Shown in pieces: positions 44,137-51,568 of a DNA stretch of 64,000 bases; positions within the stretch are counted from its first letter, which is position 1; each line of letters starts with the position of its first letter. The notes under the pieces are model-generated. The model was not told the origin of the DNA and searched no databases. It worked only from the letters and a program-made list of their open reading frames with translations. Both the position numbers and the translations under genes were made by a program. The DNA is from Peredibacter sp045999315. GTDB taxonomy: Bacteria; Bdellovibrionota; Bacteriovoracia; Bacteriovoracales; Bacteriovoracaceae. The stretch covers positions 3,224,001-3,288,000 of the forward strand of contig NZ_CP174607.1 of NCBI RefSeq assembly GCF_045999315.1. The letters are read 5' to 3'.

Positions 44137-46085
44137 AAAAAATTGGAATCCATCTCCGGGCCCGAATAATTGAAAATAATCGAGCCCGGAAGATCTTGTC
44201 TCAAAGCCTCCAACTGACTCACATTTCTTTTCTTCTTATCCAAGTGTTTCATCACCGCACCCGAGACTCCCAGACAGCCTTCGGTTGTGGCCATGTATTT
44301 AGACACCCGGGTGGCGTCAGTCATATCAAAAATGGCGTTTTCAATTTCTCTGGTGCTGGCCGTATTGGGATCAATATTCCTCAATTGCTGAACGGTATCC
44401 ACCGGTGTACTGAAATTTTTAGTGCTGCGATCATACTGTCTGGCGCCGATTGAGTAATCTTCCATGGGAGTGATCCATTCGTGCATCACAACCGCACGGC
44501 CGGCAAGGTTGGAATTGTTTTTATCAATACCGTTTAAGATCACATTGTCTCCAAAGGTACTGCCATGACTTGCTTTACCTGCGAGAATAAATCCGTCCGA
44601 TGATTTTAGAGAACCATTGGCATTGGACATCTCTGGACTTCCACCAAGACCGTCACTTCCTCCCCCGTCCTCTGAGCTTCCGATCCCATGAGAGACCCAA
44701 GTATTGTGAAGAACTTCAAGCTGATCCAGATCAAGAACAAACATGCGTCTTTCATTGGAAGGGCGTGAATAATCCACGATGGTGATCTGATCAGGAAGTT
44801 TGACACTTCCCTTATATTTACTAAGAATCGATCCGCGTCCTTTCATGGCCTTCATGAAGGCGTCTTTTGAAACAAAAGGACATTCTGGTTCATCGCTGTC
44901 ACTCATTTTAAACACATGGTCTTTCACCAGTTCATTCGCAATATCTTTTTGGAACTTACTCATATCAAGGTCCTTATTCCTAAGAACGTCCTGATAGAAA
45001 ACGGCCTTCATTCGGGCCCTTAAAGTCTTAGCATCTCCACTATTGGACTTTATTTGAGAAGCAAAAGAAAGAACCTGACTACGGGCCGATGACGACACTT
45101 CATAGCGACTCAGAATGTCTTCAATATTGTTGCTATACTCAAGTCCTCTGAGATCTCTCTCCAACAGACGAATGAAAACACCGCTCGGTTGTTTCCCCGG
45201 GTCATTCATCACATTCTCTGGTTTACAAAAGGGAGAATTCTGAAACTTTTGTTTCATGTCCTCATACATACTATCCAAAGAACTATTAGCGACCTGCCCT
45301 AGGTTTTTAGCGAAGTCTTGAACCTCGCGATGAGAATGAGAAGGTTCATCACAATCGTCTTCATTATGTCGGGTCACTGCTTTTTCTTTCACCGGTTCAA
45401 CAGCAACAACTTTTTCTTTTTTTACTTCAGGAACCGGCCCAGGTTCAACACTGGCCGTGTCTCTTGCGACACCTTGCTGAATGGACTTCAGTCCATTCGG
45501 AAGTTTCTTTATAATGTTTTTACAAATGATGGTGTTCTTTTGTGGAGAATCAGATTGGGGCCCACAGACTTCACCGGCCACGGAAGAAATTTCCTGCAGC
45601 TCAAGAAGATCTTTCTCTGATGGACTATCTAAGAAAGAGTAGTTTCCGCCTTTGGCCTGAAATTTCTTTTCACAATTTGAATAAGAAGAACGTCTTTCTT
45701 CGGCCGTACCGAAAGGTACACAGAGACCTTTATCAAAGAGCATCGGCTGACACTGAATCTCACTCTTTCTGCAACTTCCCTGATTGTAATTTGGATTAGA
45801 CCTCGTAGGCATCTGACAAAGTTTTTTCCCGCCACTTGAACGAAGCACACTTGGCCAACCACCATAAAAACAGTTAAAGCGAGAATCGGCCCAAGCAGAA
45901 GCGATGAGAGAAAACTTCAAGAGCAACTTCTTTTCACTCACAACCAAAAGTTGTGGTTCTTGATTTTCAATTTGGGCAAGTAAAGTTTTAAGATCACGCG
46001 TCCAGGATTCTCGCATGAGAGCATCATTGGTTCTGGCCAGAACCGAAAACGATAAGAGAAGACCTAAAACAATTAATGATCTCAT
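44133..46085 (-). CDS. Secreted YkuD_2-type L,D-transpeptidase catalytic domain protein
   Basis: 650 residues from the ATG at 46083-46085 (signal MRSLIVLGLLLSFSVLA). The C-terminal 200 residues match the YkuD_2 family of murein L,D-transpeptidases: TIVDYSRPSNERRMFVLDL, HNTWVSHGIGS, H535 in AVVMHEWITP and the presumed nucleophile C604 in TEGCLGV. The family forms or edits peptidoglycan crosslinks or attaches proteins or D-amino acids. The N-terminal 400 residues are cysteine-rich and then acidic and helical, with no match that I recognise; the family is normally about 200-250 residues, so this is a long fusion. It converges with the ATP-grasp operon. Confidence 0.8.
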   Translation of the reverse strand: MRSLIVLGLLLSFSVLARTNDALMRESWTRDLKTLLAQIENQEPQLLVVSEKKLLLKFSLIASAWADSRFNCFYGGWPSVLRSSGGKKLCQMPTRSNPNYNQGSCRKSEIQCQPMLFDKGLCVPFGTAEERRSSYSNCEKKFQAKGGNYSFLDSPSEKDLLELQEISSVAGEVCGPQSDSPQKNTIICKNIIKKLPNGLKSIQQGVARDTASVEPGPVPEVKKEKVVAVEPVKEKAVTRHNEDDCDEPSHSHREVQDFAKNLGQVANSSLDSMYEDMKQKFQNSPFCKPENVMNDPGKQPSGVFIRLLERDLRGLEYSNNIEDILSRYEVSSSARSQVLSFASQIKSNSGDAKTLRARMKAVFYQDVLRNKDLDMSKFQKDIANELVKDHVFKMSDSDEPECPFVSKDAFMKAMKGRGSILSKYKGSVKLPDQITIVDYSRPSNERRMFVLDLDQLEVLHNTWVSHGIGSSEDGGGSDGLGGSPEMSNANGSLKSSDGFILAGKASHGSTFGDNVILNGIDKNNSNLAGRAVVMHEWITPMEDYSIGARQYDRSTKNFSTPVDTVQQLRNIDPNTASTREIENAIFDMTDATRVSKYMATTEGCLGVSGAVMKHLDKKKRNVSQLEALRQDLPGSIIFNYSGPEMDSNFF

Positions 46086-46151
46086 CTCAGGGCTTATCGG
46101 TTGATACCCGACAAACCCTGACAAGAAACCTAAATAAAAGAATGTTATTAC

Positions 46152-47021
46152 CTACTTAGAGTAAATCCCAAAGGCCTCTCTATAGGCATTAGAAAGGTCC
46201 CACTCTCCCCAGAAATCTTTCTGCTTACTCTTTTTATCCAGCGCCTCAAGATCAATGGGTTGGTAATAGTACATCGGAACTTTTAAGAGCATACACCAGC
46301 CCTTGGCGGGATCTTCTCGAGTGTATTCATAATCTGTGTATTTCGTGACCTCAGAACATTCAGCATTGTTGTGCATGAAAATGTCAGTCCACTCTTTCAT
46401 AGAAACTGGACTATAGGTGTAACGATAATCCATGACCTTCTCTTTGATCTTTCCATCTTCGCGTACATAGACGAAAGGTGCCACATGAAACCACCATTCA
46501 AAATTATAACGACGGATATATTTTCTGGTGAAGAACAAGAAGGCCTTCATCGAACGCACTTGATGCTTCGTGAGCATCTCCCAACTCCACACGTGAGCGC
46601 GGTTATAACATTGAGACTCTTGTTGATAACGACGGTTCATCCCTTTATAGATCTTGTAGGCCTGATCATAAGTAGGAATCACACTGGCCCGATACTCTTT
46701 AATGGAGTTCTGAGACGTGAACTCCTCCACACTCTTGTCCTCAGGTTCAGGAATACTTTCCACCGCCAGGAGCTCTCGCTCGAAAGTGGTCGTGACATTC
46801 ACCCACTCCTTCTTTTTGAGGGAAGTCTTGAGATGGGGTATTAGATCCGAGTTCTTATCCAGTCTCGCCACTTTTCCATTGGCCAGATAGATAAGGGTCT
46901 CAGACTCTCCCTTTTGAGCATAATCAATTTGCAAAACCTTGGTGGCACTTACCTCCACCGAAGCATAGGCACTCGTTCCTAGGGCAAATACAGAGGCGAG
47001 AATTCCAAAAGTCCATTTCAT
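46152..47021 (-). CDS. Secreted protein-glutaminase-like (glutamine deamidase) protein
   Basis: 289 residues from the ATG at 47019-47021, chosen for the upstream GGAGG and signal peptide (MKWTFGILASVFALGTSAYA). Residues ~115-200 match the protein-glutaminase fold: C138 in SQCYNRAHVWSWEM, H179 in EWWFHVAPFVYV and D198 in KVMDYRY, the expected Cys-His-Asp order and spacing. Such enzymes deamidate glutamine side chains in proteins and are structurally related to transglutaminases. About 90 residues before the domain may be a pro-region, as in Chryseobacterium protein-glutaminase. It is divergent from a transglutaminase-like gene. Substrates are unknown. Confidence 0.7.
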   Translation of the reverse strand: MKWTFGILASVFALGTSAYASVEVSATKVLQIDYAQKGESETLIYLANGKVARLDKNSDLIPHLKTSLKKKEWVNVTTTFERELLAVESIPEPEDKSVEEFTSQNSIKEYRASVIPTYDQAYKIYKGMNRRYQQESQCYNRAHVWSWEMLTKHQVRSMKAFLFFTRKYIRRYNFEWWFHVAPFVYVREDGKIKEKVMDYRYTYSPVSMKEWTDIFMHNNAECSEVTKYTDYEYTREDPAKGWCMLLKVPMYYYQPIDLEALDKKSKQKDFWGEWDLSNAYREAFGIYSK

Positions 47022-47164
47022 GTTCAAACCTCCAGGTCATAATCTTGGGAAAGATGATTCATTCCTGGACTAAAGCTGTCACCTAAAACTAACCCTAAGT
47101 GTTTGAAACTACTGGCCAAATTCTTTTTGTAAACTTTACTTAAAAGCATGATTTTACTGGTGGA

Positions 47165-47203
47165 TTGACGTTCCAATTGATACTCCCCTCCGCAAAATTG
47201 GAA
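47165..47203 (+). promoter_or_regulatory. Promoter-proximal inverted repeat ahead of the transglutaminase-like gene
   Basis: A -35-like TTGACG (47165-47170) abuts TTCCAATT (47171-47178), whose exact reverse complement AATTGGAA lies at 47196-47203 with a 17-bp spacer. The GGAGG site and the ATG at 47222 follow. It may be an operator or a leader stem controlling translation. The 200-bp gap is shared with the divergent glutaminase-like gene. Confidence 0.4.
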
Positions 47204-47221
47204 TCTGTTTCCGGAGGCATC

Positions 47222-48886
47222 ATGAAAAAACATCTTCTCATGTCACTCGCGTTGGTAGTTATGGCCACGCCAGTCTTCGCTCAGTATGACAACCAGGACG
47301 ATTGCGACGCTGAAACGCAGGACTGTTCAACTCCCGGTGGAGTGAAAGAACCGAACAAAACCATCTATCCATATAGGCCATTTGAGACGGCCAGAATTAA
47401 TGAACGTCTTCGTGCCTTGAACGAAGGTGATGGCTACATTTCTAACGTTTATGAGATGGAAAAACGTAACCTTAACAGTGCGAACACCAAAGTTCAACCT
47501 TGGGGTGGGTCTTATTGGCCTCTTAACGGTGGTCAGATTGCTAACACCTATCAAGATAAAGATTATACAACTCTGATCTTCTCAGCTCGTAAGCACATTG
47601 ACTGGAAAAAGAACGTTAAAGACTTCAAAAAGCGTTCGGAAGAAATTTATCCCATCATCAATCAGTTGACCGATGAAGAGCTTGCCAAACTTGCTCCCTC
47701 TGAAAAGTACGACCTACTTCTTGGTGATACGACCTTCGATCTTACCAACCGCATTTGGGCGTTTGCCGAGAGATGGGGTAATGAAAAGAAATGGGGCTTC
47801 CTTTCTGCGATCGAAATTCCTGAAGGCTATCGTATTCCTGATGCCAACAAACTGATGGCAACTTGGGAAGGTATCTGTCACGGATGGGCCGTGGCCGCTG
47901 GTCACTATGATCGTCCGGAAAAAACTGTAACAGTGACTCTTCCAAATGGAAGAAAACTTCCTTTCTATCCAAATGACATCAAGGCGCTCATCTCGCTTAT
48001 GTGGGCCAACTCAACGATCCAATCGAACGTGATCTTTGAAGGTAACCGTTGTAACAAAAAAAATCCTGATAAAGATAAGAACGGTCGCTACATTGATGTT
48101 GAAAAAGATCGTGATGATTTAGAACTTATCCCTCGCTGTGCTGACGTTCACCCAGGTATTTTCCACGTTTCAATGGTTAACATCCTCGGTATTGAAGGAA
48201 GAAGCTTCGTGGTTGATAAAACCGCCGAGGCCGCAGTAGCAAACCAACCAGTTTCTGGTTATGAACTTTTCTACTATAACCCAAAGACCGGTAAAGAAGG
48301 TCCTCTAAGTGATTCCGTGCTTTCTCGCAATGAGTACGGTGAGAAGGATCCATTCCGTGTTTCTCGTAACCCTGAATCAACTCACATCGTTGGTGTTCAG
48401 GTGAATCTTAAGTACGTAGACTGGGAATTCCCGAAGAAGAAAGAAGTGAACTCTGAACTAGATGATAAGATCAAGTCTTTTACCTTCAACTATGACCTTG
48501 AATTAAACTCTCAAGGTAAAGTGGTTGGTGGCCAGTGGCGTGTTGCTAAGAAAGGTGGCCAAGGTTTTGGTGGTTCAACTCACCAGCCGGACTTCTTCTG
48601 GGTCGTTCCACGTGACTGGAGAAATTACTTCGAGCCAGTTGCTGGTCTTCCTGAGTGGAACTTCGCTAAAGGCGTTCCTCCAAAAGAATATAAGGCCGCT
48701 GCATGGGCCGCTCACAGCTTCATCTACGAAGAATCAGCACGCTTCTTCGCGGAAAGCCCGAAATGTCCGGTGTTTCCGATGGACGGTGGTGCTCCAATCA
48801 AAGTTAACTGTGAGTTTAAATATCCGCGTCCGCAACCGCTCATTCAGGTTGTGAACAAGCTTCTTGAAGAATCTAGAAAGTGGTAA
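47222..48886 (+). CDS. Secreted transglutaminase-elicitor-like (GP42-type) protein
   Basis: 554 residues from the ATG at 47222 (signal MKKHLLMSLALVVMATPVFA, GGAGG site). Family blocks: WGGSYWPLNGGQIANTY, LAPSEKYDLLLGD, the presumed nucleophile C219 in TWEGICHGWAVAAG, FYPNDIKALISLMW, a Cys-containing ADVHPGIFHVSM block and HQPDFFWVVP near the end. These resemble the Cys-dependent transglutaminase family known from the oomycete GP42 elicitor and some bacteria. It is a longer paralogue of the lipoprotein at 10809-11867. Crosslinking of glutamine and lysine is expected by family but unproven. It sits between a glutaminase-like and a metalloprotease gene. Confidence 0.72.
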   Translation: MKKHLLMSLALVVMATPVFAQYDNQDDCDAETQDCSTPGGVKEPNKTIYPYRPFETARINERLRALNEGDGYISNVYEMEKRNLNSANTKVQPWGGSYWPLNGGQIANTYQDKDYTTLIFSARKHIDWKKNVKDFKKRSEEIYPIINQLTDEELAKLAPSEKYDLLLGDTTFDLTNRIWAFAERWGNEKKWGFLSAIEIPEGYRIPDANKLMATWEGICHGWAVAAGHYDRPEKTVTVTLPNGRKLPFYPNDIKALISLMWANSTIQSNVIFEGNRCNKKNPDKDKNGRYIDVEKDRDDLELIPRCADVHPGIFHVSMVNILGIEGRSFVVDKTAEAAVANQPVSGYELFYYNPKTGKEGPLSDSVLSRNEYGEKDPFRVSRNPESTHIVGVQVNLKYVDWEFPKKKEVNSELDDKIKSFTFNYDLELNSQGKVVGGQWRVAKKGGQGFGGSTHQPDFFWVVPRDWRNYFEPVAGLPEWNFAKGVPPKEYKAAAWAAHSFIYEESARFFAESPKCPVFPMDGGAPIKVNCEFKYPRPQPLIQVVNKLLEESRKW

Positions 48887-48897
48887 TCAGATAAAGA

Positions 48898-48927
48898 AAG
48901 AGCTCCCTAGTGGAGCTCTTCTTTTTT
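48898..48927 (+). terminator. Terminator of the transglutaminase-like gene
   Basis: AAGAGCTCC, loop, GGAGCTCTT then CTTTTTT, 11 bp after the stop codon. It overlaps the 3' end of the convergent metalloprotease gene and can act on both strands. Confidence 0.85.
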
Positions 48928-49575
48928 AAGAATTTGTCTCGCCATATCTCCGACGATGTAACCAATCGCATAGGGAGCTGAATCGTGCTCCTGGGCCGAC
49001 TTGTGATCGAACCCGATTTTGTGGGTCCATTCGTGAGCAAGGTTACTTACTACGCTATCAACCGTAAAGTTCTTGTAAAACTTCCAGTTCGTATTAATCA
49101 CATTCGTGTCCCCTGTTGTATAACCAATCACTTTCGACCAAGGACGATTGTACATATTGAGATAGAAATTCATCTCACCCGGAGTGTCTTGCTGAAGCGT
49201 CTCACGTCCTTCCATGAAGATTCCATAAATCTCTTCATTTGAAAGACCTTTATTTGAAGCGAAAGCTCTCTCGCCTTTTGTGTTACGGAAGTTGATCACA
49301 CGCTCTTTAAATTCTTCTGAGTTCACCACTTGCTCAAGAACCACAAACGCACGATCAAGCTTCGCACGGGCCTCTTGATTGTAGTTAGTGACCTGCATGC
49401 CTTTAACTGCGAGGTAACCCGTCTCTACAGTGGCCGGGTCTAAATATTGAGCGTCCATGGGAGAAAAAATCCCCGGAGCGTGATCATGGTCATGATCAAT
49501 GATCATTTCTTGTGATTGAGAGTGATTAAGAGAAACAGTGAAAACGAGTGCCAGCGAAAAAATCCATTTTTTCAT
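48907..49575 (-). CDS. Secreted metalloprotease-like protein with HExxHxxGxxH motif
   Basis: 222 residues with a signal peptide (MKKWIFSLALVFTVSLNHSQS). The metzincin-type zinc signature is complete: H181-E-W-T-H185-K-I-G-F-D-H191, with an Asn-rich strand before it as in M10/M12-like folds. No clear Met-turn is seen. A HDHDHDH cluster at residues 28-32 could also bind metal. The family is not recognised beyond the motif. It converges with the transglutaminase-like gene, which suggests a shared extracellular role. Confidence 0.7.
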   Translation of the reverse strand: MKKWIFSLALVFTVSLNHSQSQEMIIDHDHDHAPGIFSPMDAQYLDPATVETGYLAVKGMQVTNYNQEARAKLDRAFVVLEQVVNSEEFKERVINFRNTKGERAFASNKGLSNEEIYGIFMEGRETLQQDTPGEMNFYLNMYNRPWSKVIGYTTGDTNVINTNWKFYKNFTVDSVVSNLAHEWTHKIGFDHKSAQEHDSAPYAIGYIVGDMARQILKKEELH

Positions 49576-49719
49576 GGGCCATCCTTGGTATTAAAGTGTG
49601 GATAGCTAGCTTGTCGGTCTCTTTCTTTAATTATTGGGCCTTTTTGGCACCACCGGAATTTGGGGTAAAAAGTTCCCGATCCCCTTCCAAAACAGGGTCA
49701 AAAATGGGAAAAAAACTCC

Positions 49720-50490
49720 ATGAAACTGCTGACTGTCTTTGCCTTATTCATGGCCCTTGATCTATGGGCCCGCCCCGTGGTGCTTTTGAGCTACTTCGAT
49801 GCCTTTGATAAGGCCCCCTTCAACAACTCCGAGAAAGTTGCCTTGGCGTTGAATGAGAGGCTAAAAAACCACCCAGATTTTGAATTGAAACTTTGTGCGC
49901 TTTCTACGGTGTTTGATAAGTCGTTCGCACAGCTTGAAAATTGCCTTAAAAACGAATCGAGTGCACCGACTTTGATTCTTGGTCTAGGTGAGGCCAACTG
50001 TAATTTTAAAATCGAAATCGCGGGCCGAAACTTTGATAAGACCAAGGGCCCGGACAATGAAGGGAATGAAAGAAAAAGCACTAAGATTTTAGCAGAAGGC
50101 GAGGCCGCAGTGGCCCTCAACTACCCTTTGGATAAAATGTACTGCTCTCTTGATCAGAAAAATCGCGCGGAGATTGAAGTTTCAAATAATGCCGGAACAT
50201 TTGTTTGTAATAATCTTGCTTATCAATTTGCTCATTACTATCCGGAAGAGACCTTCGGTTTTATTCATGTTCCAAGTAACAACTGTAAAGATCTTAAATC
50301 AAAAACAGAAACGGCGATTGCGAATTTAAGCAAGATGATCCCTGAAGCGCTTAAACACTCTTCGCAACCTCTCCCTATTTACAAGAACGACATTAAGGCC
50401 CGTCGAAGATCTTACGAGAGCGATGCTTGCTTAAATGAGTTCTATAAGCGTGTTAAAGGAATTGACGAGAGAGGTCTTTGGACATTTTAA
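49720..50490 (+). CDS. Exported pyroglutamyl-peptidase I (C15)-like protein
   Basis: 256 residues with a signal peptide (MKLLTVFALFMALDLWA). The rest matches pyrrolidone-carboxylate peptidase: ILGLGEAN, E99 in FKIEIAGRNFDKTKGPDNEG, C163 in NNAGTFVCNNLAY and H183 in GFIHVPS. Spacing between the presumed Glu, Cys and His is close to the bacterial enzyme. Such enzymes remove N-terminal pyroglutamate. They are normally cytoplasmic and about 215 residues, so a secreted form is unusual. The 3' end overlaps the convergent oxidoreductase gene by 38 bp. Confidence 0.75.
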   Translation: MKLLTVFALFMALDLWARPVVLLSYFDAFDKAPFNNSEKVALALNERLKNHPDFELKLCALSTVFDKSFAQLENCLKNESSAPTLILGLGEANCNFKIEIAGRNFDKTKGPDNEGNERKSTKILAEGEAAVALNYPLDKMYCSLDQKNRAEIEVSNNAGTFVCNNLAYQFAHYYPEETFGFIHVPSNNCKDLKSKTETAIANLSKMIPEALKHSSQPLPIYKNDIKARRRSYESDACLNEFYKRVKGIDERGLWTF

Positions 50491-51448
50491 GACTGAGCGT
50501 ATAGCCGTTCTTATAAAGTCCTCCGATAAAGATCTTGTGCCCCTCTTGAAAAAGATACGGTTCTCTTTTCTGGGCCTTTTCACGCAGACCAACTTTAATC
50601 TCACCTTTGTCCATTGGTGGCAGTTCTAAAGCAACAGCATTTGAAATTCGCTGATAAATGGCCTTGAGCTCTTCCATTGGGGGAAGCAAGTGGCCAGTGT
50701 CTTCCGTGGTTGAACCAATTAAAAGACGCTTTAACGGTTTGTTCCAGATAAGATTGTCGCCATCTAAGGTAAGTGAGAAAGAATCCATCTCCCATTGGAT
50801 GAGATCAAATTGGAAATAAGAGCCTTGAACCGGTTTACTTGTTTTTAGTTTTGAAGTCGGGGCCAGATCTTTCCAGAAACGGTTGTAGTTCCCGCCCGCA
50901 AAGACCACCTTATCAAACGAATGGCCTCTTCCATCCTGCGTTTTAATATGAACACGTTCGTTCTCTTCGACCTCAATCACTAGATCTTGAATCAGTTCCA
51001 AATGATACTGCTCCATGGACTCGGTCTCGCTTAACAACCAATCCGTATAAAGAGTCGGATCAATGAGAAAAGCGTTCTCAGTTGCGATGTAGGTCTCATT
51101 TTTAAGAAAAAGTTTTTGAACAGAACCGTTGGGATAACGATTCTTGAACATATCAAGCTTTTCTGTGGCACCGGTGTACTGAACGATTTTTTCCACACCC
51201 TTTGGCGATTCTAATTCAACGTGATTTGAGAATTCATTGAAACCGGCCATTAAATTGTCACCTAATGGAGAATGTCCAGAGCTTAAACCTCGAGGAGCAA
51301 CGATGGCAGTAGAATGAATGGTGCAGGGAAAAGTAAATGCATCAGAATAGAAAACAGTGATTTTCTCAAAGGATTTTTCCTCTTTGGCAAGAGTGTAAAT
51401 CAAACTTCTTCCAGCGATTCCGCTACCAATAATGGCAAGAGTCGTCAA
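50453..51448 (-). CDS. FAD-dependent oxidoreductase (DAO family)
   Basis: 331 residues from a TTG at 51446-51448 preceded by AAAGGATAG. The N-terminal Rossmann motif is IIGSGIAGRSLIY. A middle VVFAGGNYNRFW and a C-terminal FIGGLYKNGYTLSL match D-amino-acid-oxidase-type flavoproteins such as glycine oxidase and MnmC C-terminal domains. The substrate is unknown. There is no partner on the same strand. Confidence 0.75.
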   Translation of the reverse strand: MTTLAIIGSGIAGRSLIYTLAKEEKSFEKITVFYSDAFTFPCTIHSTAIVAPRGLSSGHSPLGDNLMAGFNEFSNHVELESPKGVEKIVQYTGATEKLDMFKNRYPNGSVQKLFLKNETYIATENAFLIDPTLYTDWLLSETESMEQYHLELIQDLVIEVEENERVHIKTQDGRGHSFDKVVFAGGNYNRFWKDLAPTSKLKTSKPVQGSYFQFDLIQWEMDSFSLTLDGDNLIWNKPLKRLLIGSTTEDTGHLLPPMEELKAIYQRISNAVALELPPMDKGEIKVGLREKAQKREPYLFQEGHKIFIGGLYKNGYTLSLKMSKDLSRQFL

Positions 51449-51568
51449 TTTCTATCCTTTATTTTTATTTTTCCCTCACATATTCTCACAAATTCTTGCC
51501 ATTTTCTACTCTCCATCGTTACCATTTTGATTCGTAATTTTGAGATATATTTTCAGGAGATCTGCCTA

